This document shows positions 7,281-15,749 of a stretch of 64,000 nt of DNA, in pieces. The notes below the pieces were generated by a model that had not been told where the DNA came from, did no database searches, and saw only the letters and a program-made list of their open reading frames with translations. The position numbers and the translations under genes were made by a program. The stretch's first letter is position 1. Each line of letters opens with the position of its first letter. The DNA lies in NCBI GenBank assembly GCA_021810045.1, contig JAJZJR010000009.1, positions 1 through 64,000 of the forward strand. Direction: 5' to 3'. The DNA comes from Thermoplasmata archaeon. GTDB taxonomy: Archaea; Thermoplasmatota; Thermoplasmata; Thermoplasmatales; Thermoplasmataceae.

Positions 7281-8543
7281 ATGGAAGGCAGGAAATCCCA
7301 GAAGCTGGGCAGGGAGTTTACAACGCTTCTCGGGCAGAGCTCAGCCTTCTACACCGCTTTCAACATAGCCCAGGTCTCACTCACATGGTATATCTTTACA
7401 ATTACCGGTTCTGCTGTGGCAGTTGGAATTGTTGCCATAGTTGAATCTATAGCCGTCCTCATTGTTTCCCTTCCAGTGGGTGCCATAGTCGATCGGAGCA
7501 ACAAAGGAACTTTGCTTTTCCTATCCGGCATTCTCGGTTTCATAGCTATGCTGGCACTCACCAGTATTGCCGTCTTCAGGGTCTTTGATCTTTATCTCGT
7601 GCTTGGGATGGCCGCTTTATGGGGCATAAGCAGGGAAATTTCAAGGTCAAGCAATTTATCATCTCTCCCCGATTTAGTGGCAAGGACAATACAGTCCAGG
7701 GCCAACGGCATATTCAGGGCCGTGAACAGTACTCTCGGTTCGGTGGCCAATGCCCTTGCAGGAGGGATAATAGTAATATTCGGGGTCGTGGCGAGCTTCT
7801 CCATAAGTTCTGCAGCCTACCTGATTTCAGGCATTATTTCGGTCGTATTCCTTTTCCCCTTTTACAGGTCAAAATCTCATGAAGGCAGCAGCAAAGTAAA
7901 CAGGGAAAAGAAGATGCTGAAGGAACTGAAGGAAGGATTTGTATGGCTCATAAGCAGGAAAGGCTTCTTTCTCCTCACCCTGTCTGCAACATTCTTCAAT
8001 TTCTTCATGACCATGACATTCACATATTATGTAATATACGTGGCCAAGGGCCTGGTTGCGGATTCTCTTGTTTTTGGAATAATACTGGCTGCATTGGCAG
8101 CTGGTGATGTGGTGGGATCTCTTATTCCCGGCAGGATAAATCTCCTGAGACACACCGGAAGGGTGAATATTCTTGTATTTGGCGGTGTCGATGGCCTGTG
8201 TCTTCTCCTCATGGGAATGTTTCCAGTAACCCCGTTGGCAGTGGTACTCACCTTCCTTACAGGCATGAGCATAGGAATTTCAGTTAACCTGTGGCTCACT
8301 TCTGCACACAATCTTGTGCCAGCAGACATGCGGGGAAGATACTTTGCACTTGACGGCGTCCTCACATCTCTAAGTCCTGCCTCAATTGCAGTAGGCGCCC
8401 TTGTGATTGCAGACTTTGGCATCCTCTGGGATTTTATCATTTCAGGAATCATGATGTTGTTTTTCACTGTAGTATTTGGTCTGATGAAAAGTTTCTGGAA
8501 CCTCGATGGCAGGCCGAAACCAGAGGTTTTTGACTTGAATTAA
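7281..8543 (+). CDS. Major facilitator superfamily transporter
   Basis: A 420-residue integral membrane protein with about 12 hydrophobic segments. The loop after segment 2 carries a degenerate MFS motif A (GAIVDRSNKGTLLF). The general layout (short N-terminal tail, central basic loop around residues 195-215, C-terminal charged tail) fits the MFS_3/DHA-like efflux group, but the substrate cannot be read from the sequence. It lies 42 bases downstream of the glcDF pair on the same strand and could be in the same transcript, which would allow a role in carboxylate traffic; this is only positional evidence. Confidence 0.75.
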   Translation: MEGRKSQKLGREFTTLLGQSSAFYTAFNIAQVSLTWYIFTITGSAVAVGIVAIVESIAVLIVSLPVGAIVDRSNKGTLLFLSGILGFIAMLALTSIAVFRVFDLYLVLGMAALWGISREISRSSNLSSLPDLVARTIQSRANGIFRAVNSTLGSVANALAGGIIVIFGVVASFSISSAAYLISGIISVVFLFPFYRSKSHEGSSKVNREKKMLKELKEGFVWLISRKGFFLLTLSATFFNFFMTMTFTYYVIYVAKGLVADSLVFGIILAALAAGDVVGSLIPGRINLLRHTGRVNILVFGGVDGLCLLLMGMFPVTPLAVVLTFLTGMSIGISVNLWLTSAHNLVPADMRGRYFALDGVLTSLSPASIAVGALVIADFGILWDFIISGIMMLFFTVVFGLMKSFWNLDGRPKPEVFDLN

Positions 8544-8561
8544 CCGGTATTTTTAACCTCA

Positions 8562-9293
8562 TTAGGCATCCAATGATGAAACCTCAATATGTGAAGTTAC
8601 CATTTCTTCTCTCTTTCTCCCACCAGCCCTGAAAATCTTCAGATATGGAAGGAGTGCTTCCATTAACCTGTTCTCAGCCTTGCGAAGATGCTCCTCATAA
8701 GTTGATCTGGTAATGCCCAGACTCGTGGCAATTGAGTCAGTGGTAATGTCCCTGGGTGATCTGTAATAACCGTAATCAAAAGCCTTAACGATAGCATCGA
8801 TCTGCTTATCAGTCAGCTGCTCAAAGAATGTTTCAACCCATATATTTGAGGGCACTGCATCGATATGCACTACCTTCTTGCTCAGCAACTCGTTCGGCCC
8901 CTTTCTGGGGAGTTCTGCAAATAATTTCTTTGTGTCATTTTCGCTGAAGCTTATTATCTTGAAATATCCCCAGCCATCCAGATATACTGCAGGGTGAACA
9001 AGCGAACAGTTGTTTCTTTCAGCAATATTCCAGATGCTGTCAAGAACCTCACAACTGTCCTTCATTGTAAGCACAATCCCATCGCTGGATCGCTGATGCT
9101 TTTCAAAGGTCAGGTTCAGATTTTTTGCATATTCTTCAAGCTCTTCCATGAGATTTTCATGGCCCATGGGAACATGCAGCATTTCCCTGTTCCATACACA
9201 CCACATCGAAATCCTTGCTCCAGGATATCTGCTGGAAATCTCTATGAAAGGATAATCATACTTTACTCTGAGACTGATTTCCCATGTTTCCAT
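8562..9293 (-). CDS. HTH_10 (bacterio-opsin activator type) transcription regulator
   Basis: A 243-residue protein. The last third holds the archaeal HTH_10 domain: LTDKQIDAIVKAFDYGYY, then an SIATSLGITRSTYEEHLRKAE helix-turn-helix, at about residues 165-225. The first 150 residues form an uncharacterised sensor-like domain without membrane segments. Such regulators are widespread in haloarchaea and Thermoplasmatales. The gene faces the MFS/glcDF genes tail to tail, so no regulatory target can be inferred from position. Confidence 0.8.
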   Translation of the reverse strand: METWEISLRVKYDYPFIEISSRYPGARISMWCVWNREMLHVPMGHENLMEELEEYAKNLNLTFEKHQRSSDGIVLTMKDSCEVLDSIWNIAERNNCSLVHPAVYLDGWGYFKIISFSENDTKKLFAELPRKGPNELLSKKVVHIDAVPSNIWVETFFEQLTDKQIDAIVKAFDYGYYRSPRDITTDSIATSLGITRSTYEEHLRKAENRLMEALLPYLKIFRAGGRKREEMVTSHIEVSSLDA

Positions 9294-9403
9294 GATCTAC
9301 CCAATCTCATTTGGTAGTTATACTTGACCCCGTCATATGGCGGCATACATAGTCGGTAAAATCCCAATCTGCAGGCCCAGGATATACCATTAGAGGTGCA
9401 GAG

Positions 9404-9574
9404 ATGTACAAATATGAAATAAGAAATGGAATGAGAAGTGAGGACAAAATTCTCACGAGAGGAACAGGAATAGAAACTGCCATGTACATTAAGGATGAGT
9501 TTGGTCCACATGTGATAATGTCTTTCTTCAGAAAGAATGTGAAACGAAACAGAAGTAAGATCATTCCGAAATAA
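9404..9574 (+). CDS. Small basic protein of unknown function
   Basis: A 56-residue frame from ATG 9404 to TAA 9574, preceded by GAGGTG with a five-base spacer, a good archaeal ribosome-binding site. The product is basic, with two predicted strand regions (KYEIRNGM, HVIMSFF) and a Lys/Arg-rich tail. I do not recognise it. It fills an otherwise empty 360-base gap between the HTH_10 and GNAT genes. The longer minus-strand frame in the same place looks like its shadow. The ribosome-binding site is the main reason to believe it. Confidence 0.45.
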   Translation: MYKYEIRNGMRSEDKILTRGTGIETAMYIKDEFGPHVIMSFFRKNVKRNRSKIIPK

Positions 9575-9657
9575 GATAATGTCAATTCGCAGGAAAAACA
9601 GGTAAAATTCATGAGTCGGTTTTCAGCAAGGCTCATTGAACCTGCTTATTGTATATA

Positions 9658-10122
9658 TTACAGAGTTTTGATCATTGTTATGGCAGATTCTCTGTATCCG
9701 GTTTTTCTGTAAAGATTCCTGGCAACATCGTTGTAGGCAAAAACATTGAGGGATATTTTCTTCGCTCCTTTTTTTCTTGCAAAATCTTCCATCAGAATCA
9801 TTGCACCTTTTCCGTATCCTTTCCCCCTGTGTTTCTCATCAATGACAATGTCCCACAGAAAAGCCTCAAGGGTTCCGCTTCGTGTCCTAACTCCTACCCA
9901 TACTTTTCCAACATTCTCATCATTCTCGACAACATTGAAAAAGTAATGGCCTGGAGTTTTCATTCCCTGTGGCAGGAATCTGTTTACCTCTGCCTCCGCA
10001 TCCTCTTTTGAAATATTGCTGTCAATAAATCCTGCCTCGATCATGTCTCTCATCCATGAATCAACAGCATATTGCCAGTAATCATGGAATTCTGTTTCCT
10101 GAAGAGGTTCAAAACTCATCAT
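9658..10122 (-). CDS. GNAT-family N-acetyltransferase
   Basis: About 154 residues of GCN5-related acetyltransferase fold. The acetyl-CoA site is visible in the segment DIVIDEKHRGKGYGKGAM, with the R/Q-x-x-G-x-G/A pattern as HRGKGYG, followed by the helix of motif A and then LNVFAYNDVARNLYRKTGY, the typical motif B end. It transfers acetyl from acetyl-CoA to an amine; the acceptor is unknown. The frame is open further upstream, but an ATTTAATATA box at 10145-10154 lies about 25 bases before the ATG at 10122, so a leaderless start there is most likely; ATG 10134 is an alternative. Confidence 0.8.
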   Translation of the reverse strand: MMSFEPLQETEFHDYWQYAVDSWMRDMIEAGFIDSNISKEDAEAEVNRFLPQGMKTPGHYFFNVVENDENVGKVWVGVRTRSGTLEAFLWDIVIDEKHRGKGYGKGAMILMEDFARKKGAKKISLNVFAYNDVARNLYRKTGYRESAITMIKTL

Positions 10123-10219
10123 AACCTGATTCATGCAGTGTGCGTATATTAAATCCCATTCATCTTGCAAAACAAAAAAATCGGTTCTGGTGTAAAAATA
10201 AAAAATGAAAAGGGTGAAA

Positions 10220-12229
10220 TTATCTTCCCTTGTAGTCCGGCTTTCTCTTTCCAAGGAATGCAGAAATTCCTTCTTTCAGATCTTCTGTTCCGTAGAGAAG
10301 CCCCATTGCAATTGATTCCATCTCAAGGCCATTGTCAGCGGAAACTTCGCTGCCCTTGTAAATAAGCTTCTTTGCCATCGCTGCCGAAACAGGTGCAATC
10401 CTTACGGCGAGATCCTGGGCGAGCTTGTCGGTCTCGGATTCAATACTTTCCTCGGGGAACAGTTTCGAAACAAGTCCGATTTCATGTGCGTATTTGCCGT
10501 CAAACCTGTCTCCTGTGAGGATGAGATATGCAGCCCTGGACATTCCAACGAGTTTTGCAAGCCTCTGGCTTCCTCCCCAACCGGGGACAAGCCCTAGTGT
10601 TACTTCGGGGAATCCTATCACTGACTCAGGAGTTGCAACCCTTATGTCGCACCAGGTTGAAAGCTCAAAGCCTCCTCCAAGTATATGGCCTTTCATTTCT
10701 GCAATTGTTATCTTTGGAACCTCTGAGAGGAGCCTGAAGGTTCTCTCACCAAGTCTTGAGTTCTCTGCAAAGTCCATTGGGCCGCTGAAAAACTGTGTAA
10801 GCTGTGCACCTGCAGACAGGTTCTTCCCCTCGCCTCTCACAACGATAACATTGATCTCCCTGTCGTTCCAGAGTGTCTTCAGGTGTCTTTCAAGGCCTTC
10901 AAGAACCTCTGAGTTGATGAGGTTGTTCCTGGTGTTGGAGAGTGTAAGGTATGCAACCTTCTTCTCAACATCCCTTCTGAGAGAAACCGGCCCCCCTTCG
11001 CCTGTCTGTGCCGGTGCTGATTCCTTGCCCTTCTCAGGTGCAGCTGATTCCTGGGGTTTCGCTTTCTTCCCTGAAAGGAGTTCCTTGAGTTTTCCCTCTT
11101 CAATTGATTTGGTGGGGTAGAAGATCTTAGTGTCAAATTTCTCTGAGAGTTTCTGGAGCTTCCTCTTTATCTCGGCATTGGTCAGGCCTTCTGCTACTGA
11201 AATAGGGCCGAATGGCCGGTTCATACCCAGCTTGACACCTGTTTCAATGTCGGCGGGTTCGGCAATGCCCTCTTCAATGATCTTTGCAGCCTCGTTTATC
11301 TCAACAGCAAGAACATCCATGAGATCTATTACGGTGGATGGTGCAGCCTTTGGAATCTGAGCCTTGCCATTCTCCCATACATAGAATCCCTTTCCGGACT
11401 TGAGGCCCAGTTCCTTCTTTTCCATGAACCTGTTGAAGTATCCGCACTTGCCATATTCCTTGTCAAGTGCATCCCTGTAGTAGTTCAGTGAATGCACTAC
11501 AGTATCTATGCCTACGTAATCCATGAGCTCGTATGGCCCCATGGGAAGACCCTGTGCCTTGCCGAATGCATCAACTTCCTCTGGTTTTGCAAGTCCCTTG
11601 TCAAGGATCTGGCAGAAGAGAAGGCTCTCAGGGGCGTTGATCCTGTTCACCACGAAACCTGGTGTATCCTTGAGAACCCTAATTGGGGTCTTTCCAATTT
11701 TCTTTGAAAACTGGTAAGTTTCCTCAAAGACTTCATCAGAGGTCTTATCTGACTTTATGACTTCAACAAGCTTCAGTACAACCGGTGGGTTGAAAAAGTG
11801 AAGTCCAAGCAATCTCTGCGGGTTTGAGACTTCCTGTGCCAGTGTTGATATTTTAATGTTTGACGTATTGGAGGCAATTATTGCATCCGGCCTGCAGTTC
11901 TGCGAAACCTCCTTGAGGAGTTTCACCTTGAGGTCAGGTATTTCAGGCACAGCCTCAATAATCATGTCTGAGGAACTTACGGCACCCTTGAGGTCAGAAG
12001 TGAATGTCATCCCTCCAAAGACCCTGTCAGCATTTTCCTGGGTTAATTTACCGGATTTGACCATTCTGCCAAGACTGTTTTTGATTGCAATTTTAGCTTT
12101 TTCAAGAGCTTCAGGGAATGCATCCTCAAGGTTGACCCTGAATCCTGCAAGTGCAACAACCTCGGCAATGCCATGGCCCATTAACCCTGCCCCAACCACT
12201 GTTACTTCCTTTATTTCCAGTAAACTCAC
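10220..12229 (-). CDS. Fused 3-hydroxyacyl-CoA dehydrogenase / enoyl-CoA hydratase
   Basis: A 669-residue bifunctional beta-oxidation enzyme. Residues 1-390 are the dehydrogenase: NAD site VVGAGLMGHGIAEV at about 10-23, then LGLHFFNPP and the C-terminal helical domain GRPFGPISVAE-like (here NRPFGPISVAE). A Pro/Ala/Glu/Lys-rich linker near 395-425 joins it to a crotonase domain with AGAQLTQFF, GGGFELSTWCD (first catalytic Glu) and GFPEVTLGLVPGWGG (second catalytic Glu). It hydrates enoyl-CoA and oxidises 3-hydroxyacyl-CoA. This order (dehydrogenase first) is the archaeal arrangement, opposite to bacterial FadB. Its ATG overlaps the stop of the upstream SCP2 gene. Confidence 0.92.
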   Translation of the reverse strand: MSLLEIKEVTVVGAGLMGHGIAEVVALAGFRVNLEDAFPEALEKAKIAIKNSLGRMVKSGKLTQENADRVFGGMTFTSDLKGAVSSSDMIIEAVPEIPDLKVKLLKEVSQNCRPDAIIASNTSNIKISTLAQEVSNPQRLLGLHFFNPPVVLKLVEVIKSDKTSDEVFEETYQFSKKIGKTPIRVLKDTPGFVVNRINAPESLLFCQILDKGLAKPEEVDAFGKAQGLPMGPYELMDYVGIDTVVHSLNYYRDALDKEYGKCGYFNRFMEKKELGLKSGKGFYVWENGKAQIPKAAPSTVIDLMDVLAVEINEAAKIIEEGIAEPADIETGVKLGMNRPFGPISVAEGLTNAEIKRKLQKLSEKFDTKIFYPTKSIEEGKLKELLSGKKAKPQESAAPEKGKESAPAQTGEGGPVSLRRDVEKKVAYLTLSNTRNNLINSEVLEGLERHLKTLWNDREINVIVVRGEGKNLSAGAQLTQFFSGPMDFAENSRLGERTFRLLSEVPKITIAEMKGHILGGGFELSTWCDIRVATPESVIGFPEVTLGLVPGWGGSQRLAKLVGMSRAAYLILTGDRFDGKYAHEIGLVSKLFPEESIESETDKLAQDLAVRIAPVSAAMAKKLIYKGSEVSADNGLEMESIAMGLLYGTEDLKEGISAFLGKRKPDYKGR

Positions 12230-12561
12230 TTCCTGAATTTGGCCATGATGCTTGTGAGCTTCTGTGCACTGAATATATCTCCGGAAACCTTCAGCTTTCC
12301 AGTCATGAATGCCTTCACTGCGTCCTGTTTTCCTGAGAAAATTTCGCTGAGGACATCGTCTGTTCCCATTACTGTGGCACTGGCACCCTGTATTTCCCCT
12401 TCACTGAGATTGATTGAACCATCCTTGATTTCCACGTAGAATGGGGATGCGTCTGATGGTTTAATCTGGAATGACTTGTTAAAACCAGATAATTCACTGC
12501 TCAAATCAGGTACTGTCTTGGCTTTTTCCACTAATTCAGATATTATGCTTAAAGAGCCCAT
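12226..12561 (-). CDS. SCP2 sterol-carrier domain protein
   Basis: A 111-residue single SCP2 domain: helices at the N terminus, then the strand pattern FYVEIKDGSINLSEGE, a SATVMGTDDVLSEIFSGK segment and a final FMTGKLKVSGDI with the last helix. SCP2 folds bind acyl-CoAs or lipids in a hydrophobic tunnel. The stop overlaps the start of the hydroxyacyl-CoA dehydrogenase/hydratase gene by four bases (ATGA), so it is translationally coupled to beta-oxidation and may deliver or hold acyl-CoA. The ATG at 12561 has GAGGAATT upstream; a longer frame to 12612 is less likely. Confidence 0.85.
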   Translation of the reverse strand: MGSLSIISELVEKAKTVPDLSSELSGFNKSFQIKPSDASPFYVEIKDGSINLSEGEIQGASATVMGTDDVLSEIFSGKQDAVKAFMTGKLKVSGDIFSAQKLTSIMAKFRK

Positions 12562-12671
12562 ATATGTGTAATTCCTCAGTAGTAAAGTAATTTCCCTCTT
12601 AGTATAGAACAAATTATATTTTTTGTATAGTTTCTGCGTAATAATGGTTAGTAGACATCATACATGGTGAC

Positions 12672-12790
12672 ATCCTCCCCGCCCTATCGGACGGGGCTTC
12701 CTGCTTCGCCGATCAGGGATGCCCTTGAGGGTAGTGCCCCGATCTCCACAGGCGTAACTTCGTGAGTGCCCCCCCTATAGTCTAAGAAAG
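12672..12790 (-). pseudogene. TnpB 3'-end relic with right-end hairpin
   Basis: On the minus strand, about 30 codons of a TnpB tail can be read (HEVTPVEIGALPSRASLIGEAGSPVR, in pieces), followed by a strong hairpin, CCCCGCCCTATCGGACGGGG on the plus strand at 12677-12696. The same tail and hairpin occur at 28,086-28,240 and, diverged, at the end of the tnpB copy at 50.3 kb. This is the right end of an IS200/IS605-type element, the part that in active elements also encodes the omega/reRNA guide. The rest of the gene is gone. Confidence 0.7.
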
Positions 12791-12827
12791 GACGGGCCAT
12801 TGCTTGTAATGTCCTCCGTCTGAGATT

Positions 12828-13388
12828 TTATGTTTTCAGTATCTTTATCAGACTGTCAGATTTCATCACAGGCATCATCCTGGACATATTCTTCAGGCTA
12901 CGGTCGTGTGCCTCCTGATCTGCGGAAGATACTGCATCTTCAATAACCACTGGGAGAAATCCAAGGTTCTGTGCATGTCTTGCAGAGGATTCAATTCCAA
13001 TCTCCGTGGATATTCCTGCGAACAGTAGCGTTGTTATCCCTGCGTTTCTCATCATCATCTCAAAATTGGTCCCAACAAAGATGCTCGGGGTGTTCTTGTT
13101 AATAACAACATCCGAATCCTTCGGGTAAACTTCCTTCTGGATTTCCCCGGGGTTGAATCCGGCTCTTCCGGTGGCCTTTCTCAGTGGCGATTCAAACCGT
13201 TCCGGGAGTGGGGTTATCTTTGTGTAAAGAACCGGAATGTCAAGTTCTCTTGCTGCAGATATGAGGTTTGCGACTTTGCCAAGGAATTCCTCTTTGTTGA
13301 AGATCCTTGATACCAGTACTTCCTGTACATCCCATATAATCAGTGCACTATCATTTTTCTTAATCAAACCTTCATAATTTGGCATCAT
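12828..13388 (-). CDS. Isochorismatase-fold hydrolase
   Basis: About 186 residues with the cysteine-hydrolase fold. The catalytic Asp is in ALIIWDVQE (about 14-22) and the Lys in [13 protein letters not shown]. The place where nicotinamidases have the nucleophilic Cys reads [16 protein letters not shown], so the cysteine is replaced; this pattern is seen in isochorismatase-like members that do not use a thiol. The substrate is therefore unknown, and amidase activity of the PncA type is unlikely. The start is taken at the first of two ATGs (13388), with GGAG upstream; an ATTTTATA box lies just before, so a very short leader is possible. Confidence 0.75.
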   Translation of the reverse strand: MMPNYEGLIKKNDSALIIWDVQEVLVSRIFNKEEFLGKVANLISAARELDIPVLYTKITPLPERFESPLRKATGRAGFNPGEIQKEVYPKDSDVVINKNTPSIFVGTNFEMMMRNAGITTLLFAGISTEIGIESSARHAQNLGFLPVVIEDAVSSADQEAHDRSLKNMSRMMPVMKSDSLIKILKT

Positions 13389-13590
13389 GCCACTCCAATG
13401 GCAACCGTATAAAATAATTATTTGAAAAATCATCAGGAAGCAGGGAGAACACTAACAGTCCACAAATTGAAATAATATCCCATATGGAGAGGTCTGAGCC
13501 ACCTGATTCCGGGTGTATTTCATATTTCAGAGGAATCAAAAGAATAAATGCGAAAAAAATGTTATTGGCTATAAAAAAATGGAAAATGGA

Positions 13591-14250
13591 TTATGCGTGG
13601 CTGTAAGCTTCCATGACGTATTCAGCGAACTGGTCGTCCGGATAGGCACCCACGAACTCGACCTCACCGTTGATAACGATGTGCGGAACAGATGAAACTC
13701 CCGCTTCCTCTGCCTCACTGTCAAATTCAAGCGACTCAACCATTTCACCGGTTATGTTCTTGTTGAGAATTGCAAACTTATGTGCAGTTCCAACAGCTTT
13801 TGGGCAGTATGGGCATGTGGGTGTTACAAACACTTTGATTGTTACCGGCTTGTCTATCTTGCTGAGGATCTCCAGTGCCTTGGAGGATACATCGGCCTCC
13901 CACTTTGAGACATTCTTTAAGTCTTCAATAAGTGAGCCAAATTCATATCCTGAGGGAAGGCCTGAGTATTTGATCCTGCCATCTTTCTCTCCATGTTTTG
14001 CCACTATGGTAGTTGGGAATTTTTCAACGCCATATTCCTTTGCAATCTCTTTGTCCTTGTCAAAATTGTAGGTTGTAAGCTTGATTTTGCTGCTGGTTTC
14101 AGAAACTTCCTCAGCAAGTTGTACGGTTTCCTTGCAGTACTTGCATTCAGCATCATCAGAAGTGAAGACAATAAGGTCCACGTCGTTCTTGAGATGTTTT
14201 TCAAATTCCTGCTCAAGGTACTTCTTATCTTCGTCTTTAATTAAAGGCAT
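13591..14250 (-). CDS. pdo: Protein disulfide oxidoreductase with two thioredoxin folds (PDO)
   Basis: A 219-residue cytosolic protein made of two thioredoxin-like units, the layout of archaeal PDO. The N-terminal unit has CKYC (about 37-40) and the C-terminal unit has PTCPYCP (about 147-153), the main redox site, followed by VSSVPHIVINGE with the cis-proline. It forms and shuffles disulfides in cytosolic proteins, which thermophilic archaea use widely. It stands alone; T-rich stretches in the 150 bases beyond its stop could end transcription. Confidence 0.9.
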   Translation of the reverse strand: MPLIKDEDKKYLEQEFEKHLKNDVDLIVFTSDDAECKYCKETVQLAEEVSETSSKIKLTTYNFDKDKEIAKEYGVEKFPTTIVAKHGEKDGRIKYSGLPSGYEFGSLIEDLKNVSKWEADVSSKALEILSKIDKPVTIKVFVTPTCPYCPKAVGTAHKFAILNKNITGEMVESLEFDSEAEEAGVSSVPHIVINGEVEFVGAYPDDQFAEYVMEAYSHA

Positions 14251-14346
14251 GACTCTACATTTAGGTTTGTTATTTAATCTTGTTTACACAGATCCGTGTA
14301 TTTGAAGTCATTCTAAATAAAGTAGATGTAACATTTTTTAGGATTA

Positions 14347-15096
14347 ATGTATGGTCTTCATCGAGGCAAGTTGACTGAGAAATTATTCTGGAAGGAAATG
14401 GATCTCAAGGAATTCGATGCCACAGTAATTTCTGTTGAAGGAAATGAAATAATCCTGGACAGAACGGCGTTCTATGCAACCGGGGGAGGACAGCCCAATG
14501 ATACCGGCATACTGCAGGGTGGTTTTGGCGAGATCAAGGTTACCGACGTGATGAAACGGGAGGAGGATATTGTGCATTTGGTGGAAGACCCCAAGGGGAT
14601 AAACACCGGGGAAAAGATCCATGGGTTGATTGACTGGGACAGGCGTAGCAAGCACATGAGATACCATTCTGCAATTCACGTCATGGATGGAATTGTCACC
14701 AGGAAGCATGGAGATCAGGGGCTTCTCAGGGGAGGACAGATATATGAAGACCGGGCAAGGATAGACGTGGATATGCAGGACTTCAGCAGGGAACTTGTGG
14801 AAAAGATCATAGAGGAATGCAATGAATTCATCATGGAAGGCCATAAGGTTTTCCAGAAGGATATCAGCAGGGAAGAGGCCCTTAAAATGGAGAATCTGGC
14901 CAGAACAGAACCTGGAAGGCAGCTCATCAACTCCCTGGACACGGTCAGGCTCATCGTCATAGAGGATCTGGATGAACAGGCAGACGGGGGAACTCATGTC
15001 AGCAATACAAAAGAGATTGGAAAACTGGTTTTAAACAGGATACAGAGCAAGGGCAAAAGGAACAAGCGGATTGAATTCACCCTGGAGAATCCATGA
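14347..15096 (+). CDS. alaX: AlaX-type alanyl-tRNA editing protein
   Basis: A 249-residue free-standing editing domain related to that of alanyl-tRNA synthetase. It hydrolyses Ser-tRNA(Ala) or Gly-tRNA(Ala). Visible are the N-terminal AFYATGGGQPND signature, the zinc-site pair HSAIH (about 102-106) and a second site DGGTHVSNTKEIG near 212; the Asp occupies the place where AlaRS has a zinc-binding Cys. A TAAATAAAG box about 30 bases upstream supports the ATG at 14347; a TTG at 14371 with GAGG before it would give the start typical of the family. It overlaps the next gene by ATGA. Confidence 0.85.
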   Translation: MYGLHRGKLTEKLFWKEMDLKEFDATVISVEGNEIILDRTAFYATGGGQPNDTGILQGGFGEIKVTDVMKREEDIVHLVEDPKGINTGEKIHGLIDWDRRSKHMRYHSAIHVMDGIVTRKHGDQGLLRGGQIYEDRARIDVDMQDFSRELVEKIIEECNEFIMEGHKVFQKDISREEALKMENLARTEPGRQLINSLDTVRLIVIEDLDEQADGGTHVSNTKEIGKLVLNRIQSKGKRNKRIEFTLENP

Positions 15097-15728
15097 GAAA
15101 GTTCGGTGCATTTGAACTTCAATCACTGTCTGCAGGACCACTTTCCACTAACACTTATGTTCTCTCGTCGGGAAATGAATCAATCCTCGTGGACTCAGGA
15201 ACAGATCACAAAGAAATAATAGAAAAACTGTCCCTTGACAAAAAAGTGATCAGGGCATTAATAATGACCCACGGACACTTCGATCATATTTTTGATGCTA
15301 TGGAGTTCAAGCGGAAACTTGGGTGTGATCTTATGATTGGTGAACATGACACTGAGATCATGGAATGGTCATACAAGGTTTCAGAAAGATACATGGGAAG
15401 AATCATTGAGCAAATAGAAGTGGACAGATTTCTCAGGGACGGTGATACAATTCCCCTTGGCCAATCGTCGGTAAAGATCATATCTCTTCCCGGCCATACA
15501 ATGGGGAGCATTGGCCTTATGGCCGGCCCCTTAATACTCACAGGGGACGTCCTTTTCAGGGGGACTATCGGGAGAACAGACGTTGGCGGGTCAATGGAAT
15601 CCATGAATCACTCCCTGAAAAGATTGTCTGAGTTGGATCAGGAGATTCTGGTATTCCCGGGCCATGGGCCTGAAACAACCATTAAAAATGAACTGGAAAA
15701 AAATCCATTTATGAAGGACCTTGGATAA
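15093..15728 (+). CDS. Metallo-beta-lactamase fold hydrolase, glyoxalase II-like
   Basis: A 211-residue protein with all metal ligands of the fold: THGHFDH near 51-57, PGHTMGS near 132, LTGDVLF with the bridging Asp, and FPGHGPETT near the end. Such enzymes hydrolyse thioesters such as S-lactoylglutathione in organisms with glutathione; in archaea the thiol ester is different and the substrate is open. It is coupled by ATGA overlap with alaX, an unusual partner, so the pair may simply share expression. Confidence 0.85.
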   Translation: MRKFGAFELQSLSAGPLSTNTYVLSSGNESILVDSGTDHKEIIEKLSLDKKVIRALIMTHGHFDHIFDAMEFKRKLGCDLMIGEHDTEIMEWSYKVSERYMGRIIEQIEVDRFLRDGDTIPLGQSSVKIISLPGHTMGSIGLMAGPLILTGDVLFRGTIGRTDVGGSMESMNHSLKRLSELDQEILVFPGHGPETTIKNELEKNPFMKDLG

Positions 15729-15749
15729 AGGCAAGTCAACCTGCCCGAT

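Noticed and set aside
9307-9636. Minus-strand frame of 109 codons between HTH_10 and GNAT
   Set aside because: No ribosome site, hydrophobic but irregular composition, and it lies antisense to the better supported 56-codon gene.
10425-11120. Long antisense frame (231 codons) inside the HCDH/hydratase gene
   Set aside because: Composition is typical of the opposite strand of a strongly biased coding gene; no start signal and no recognisable motif, whereas the sense gene has complete catalytic motifs.
14383-14997. Antisense frame of 204 codons over alaX
   Set aside because: It mirrors the AlaX gene, which carries its family motifs; no independent support.
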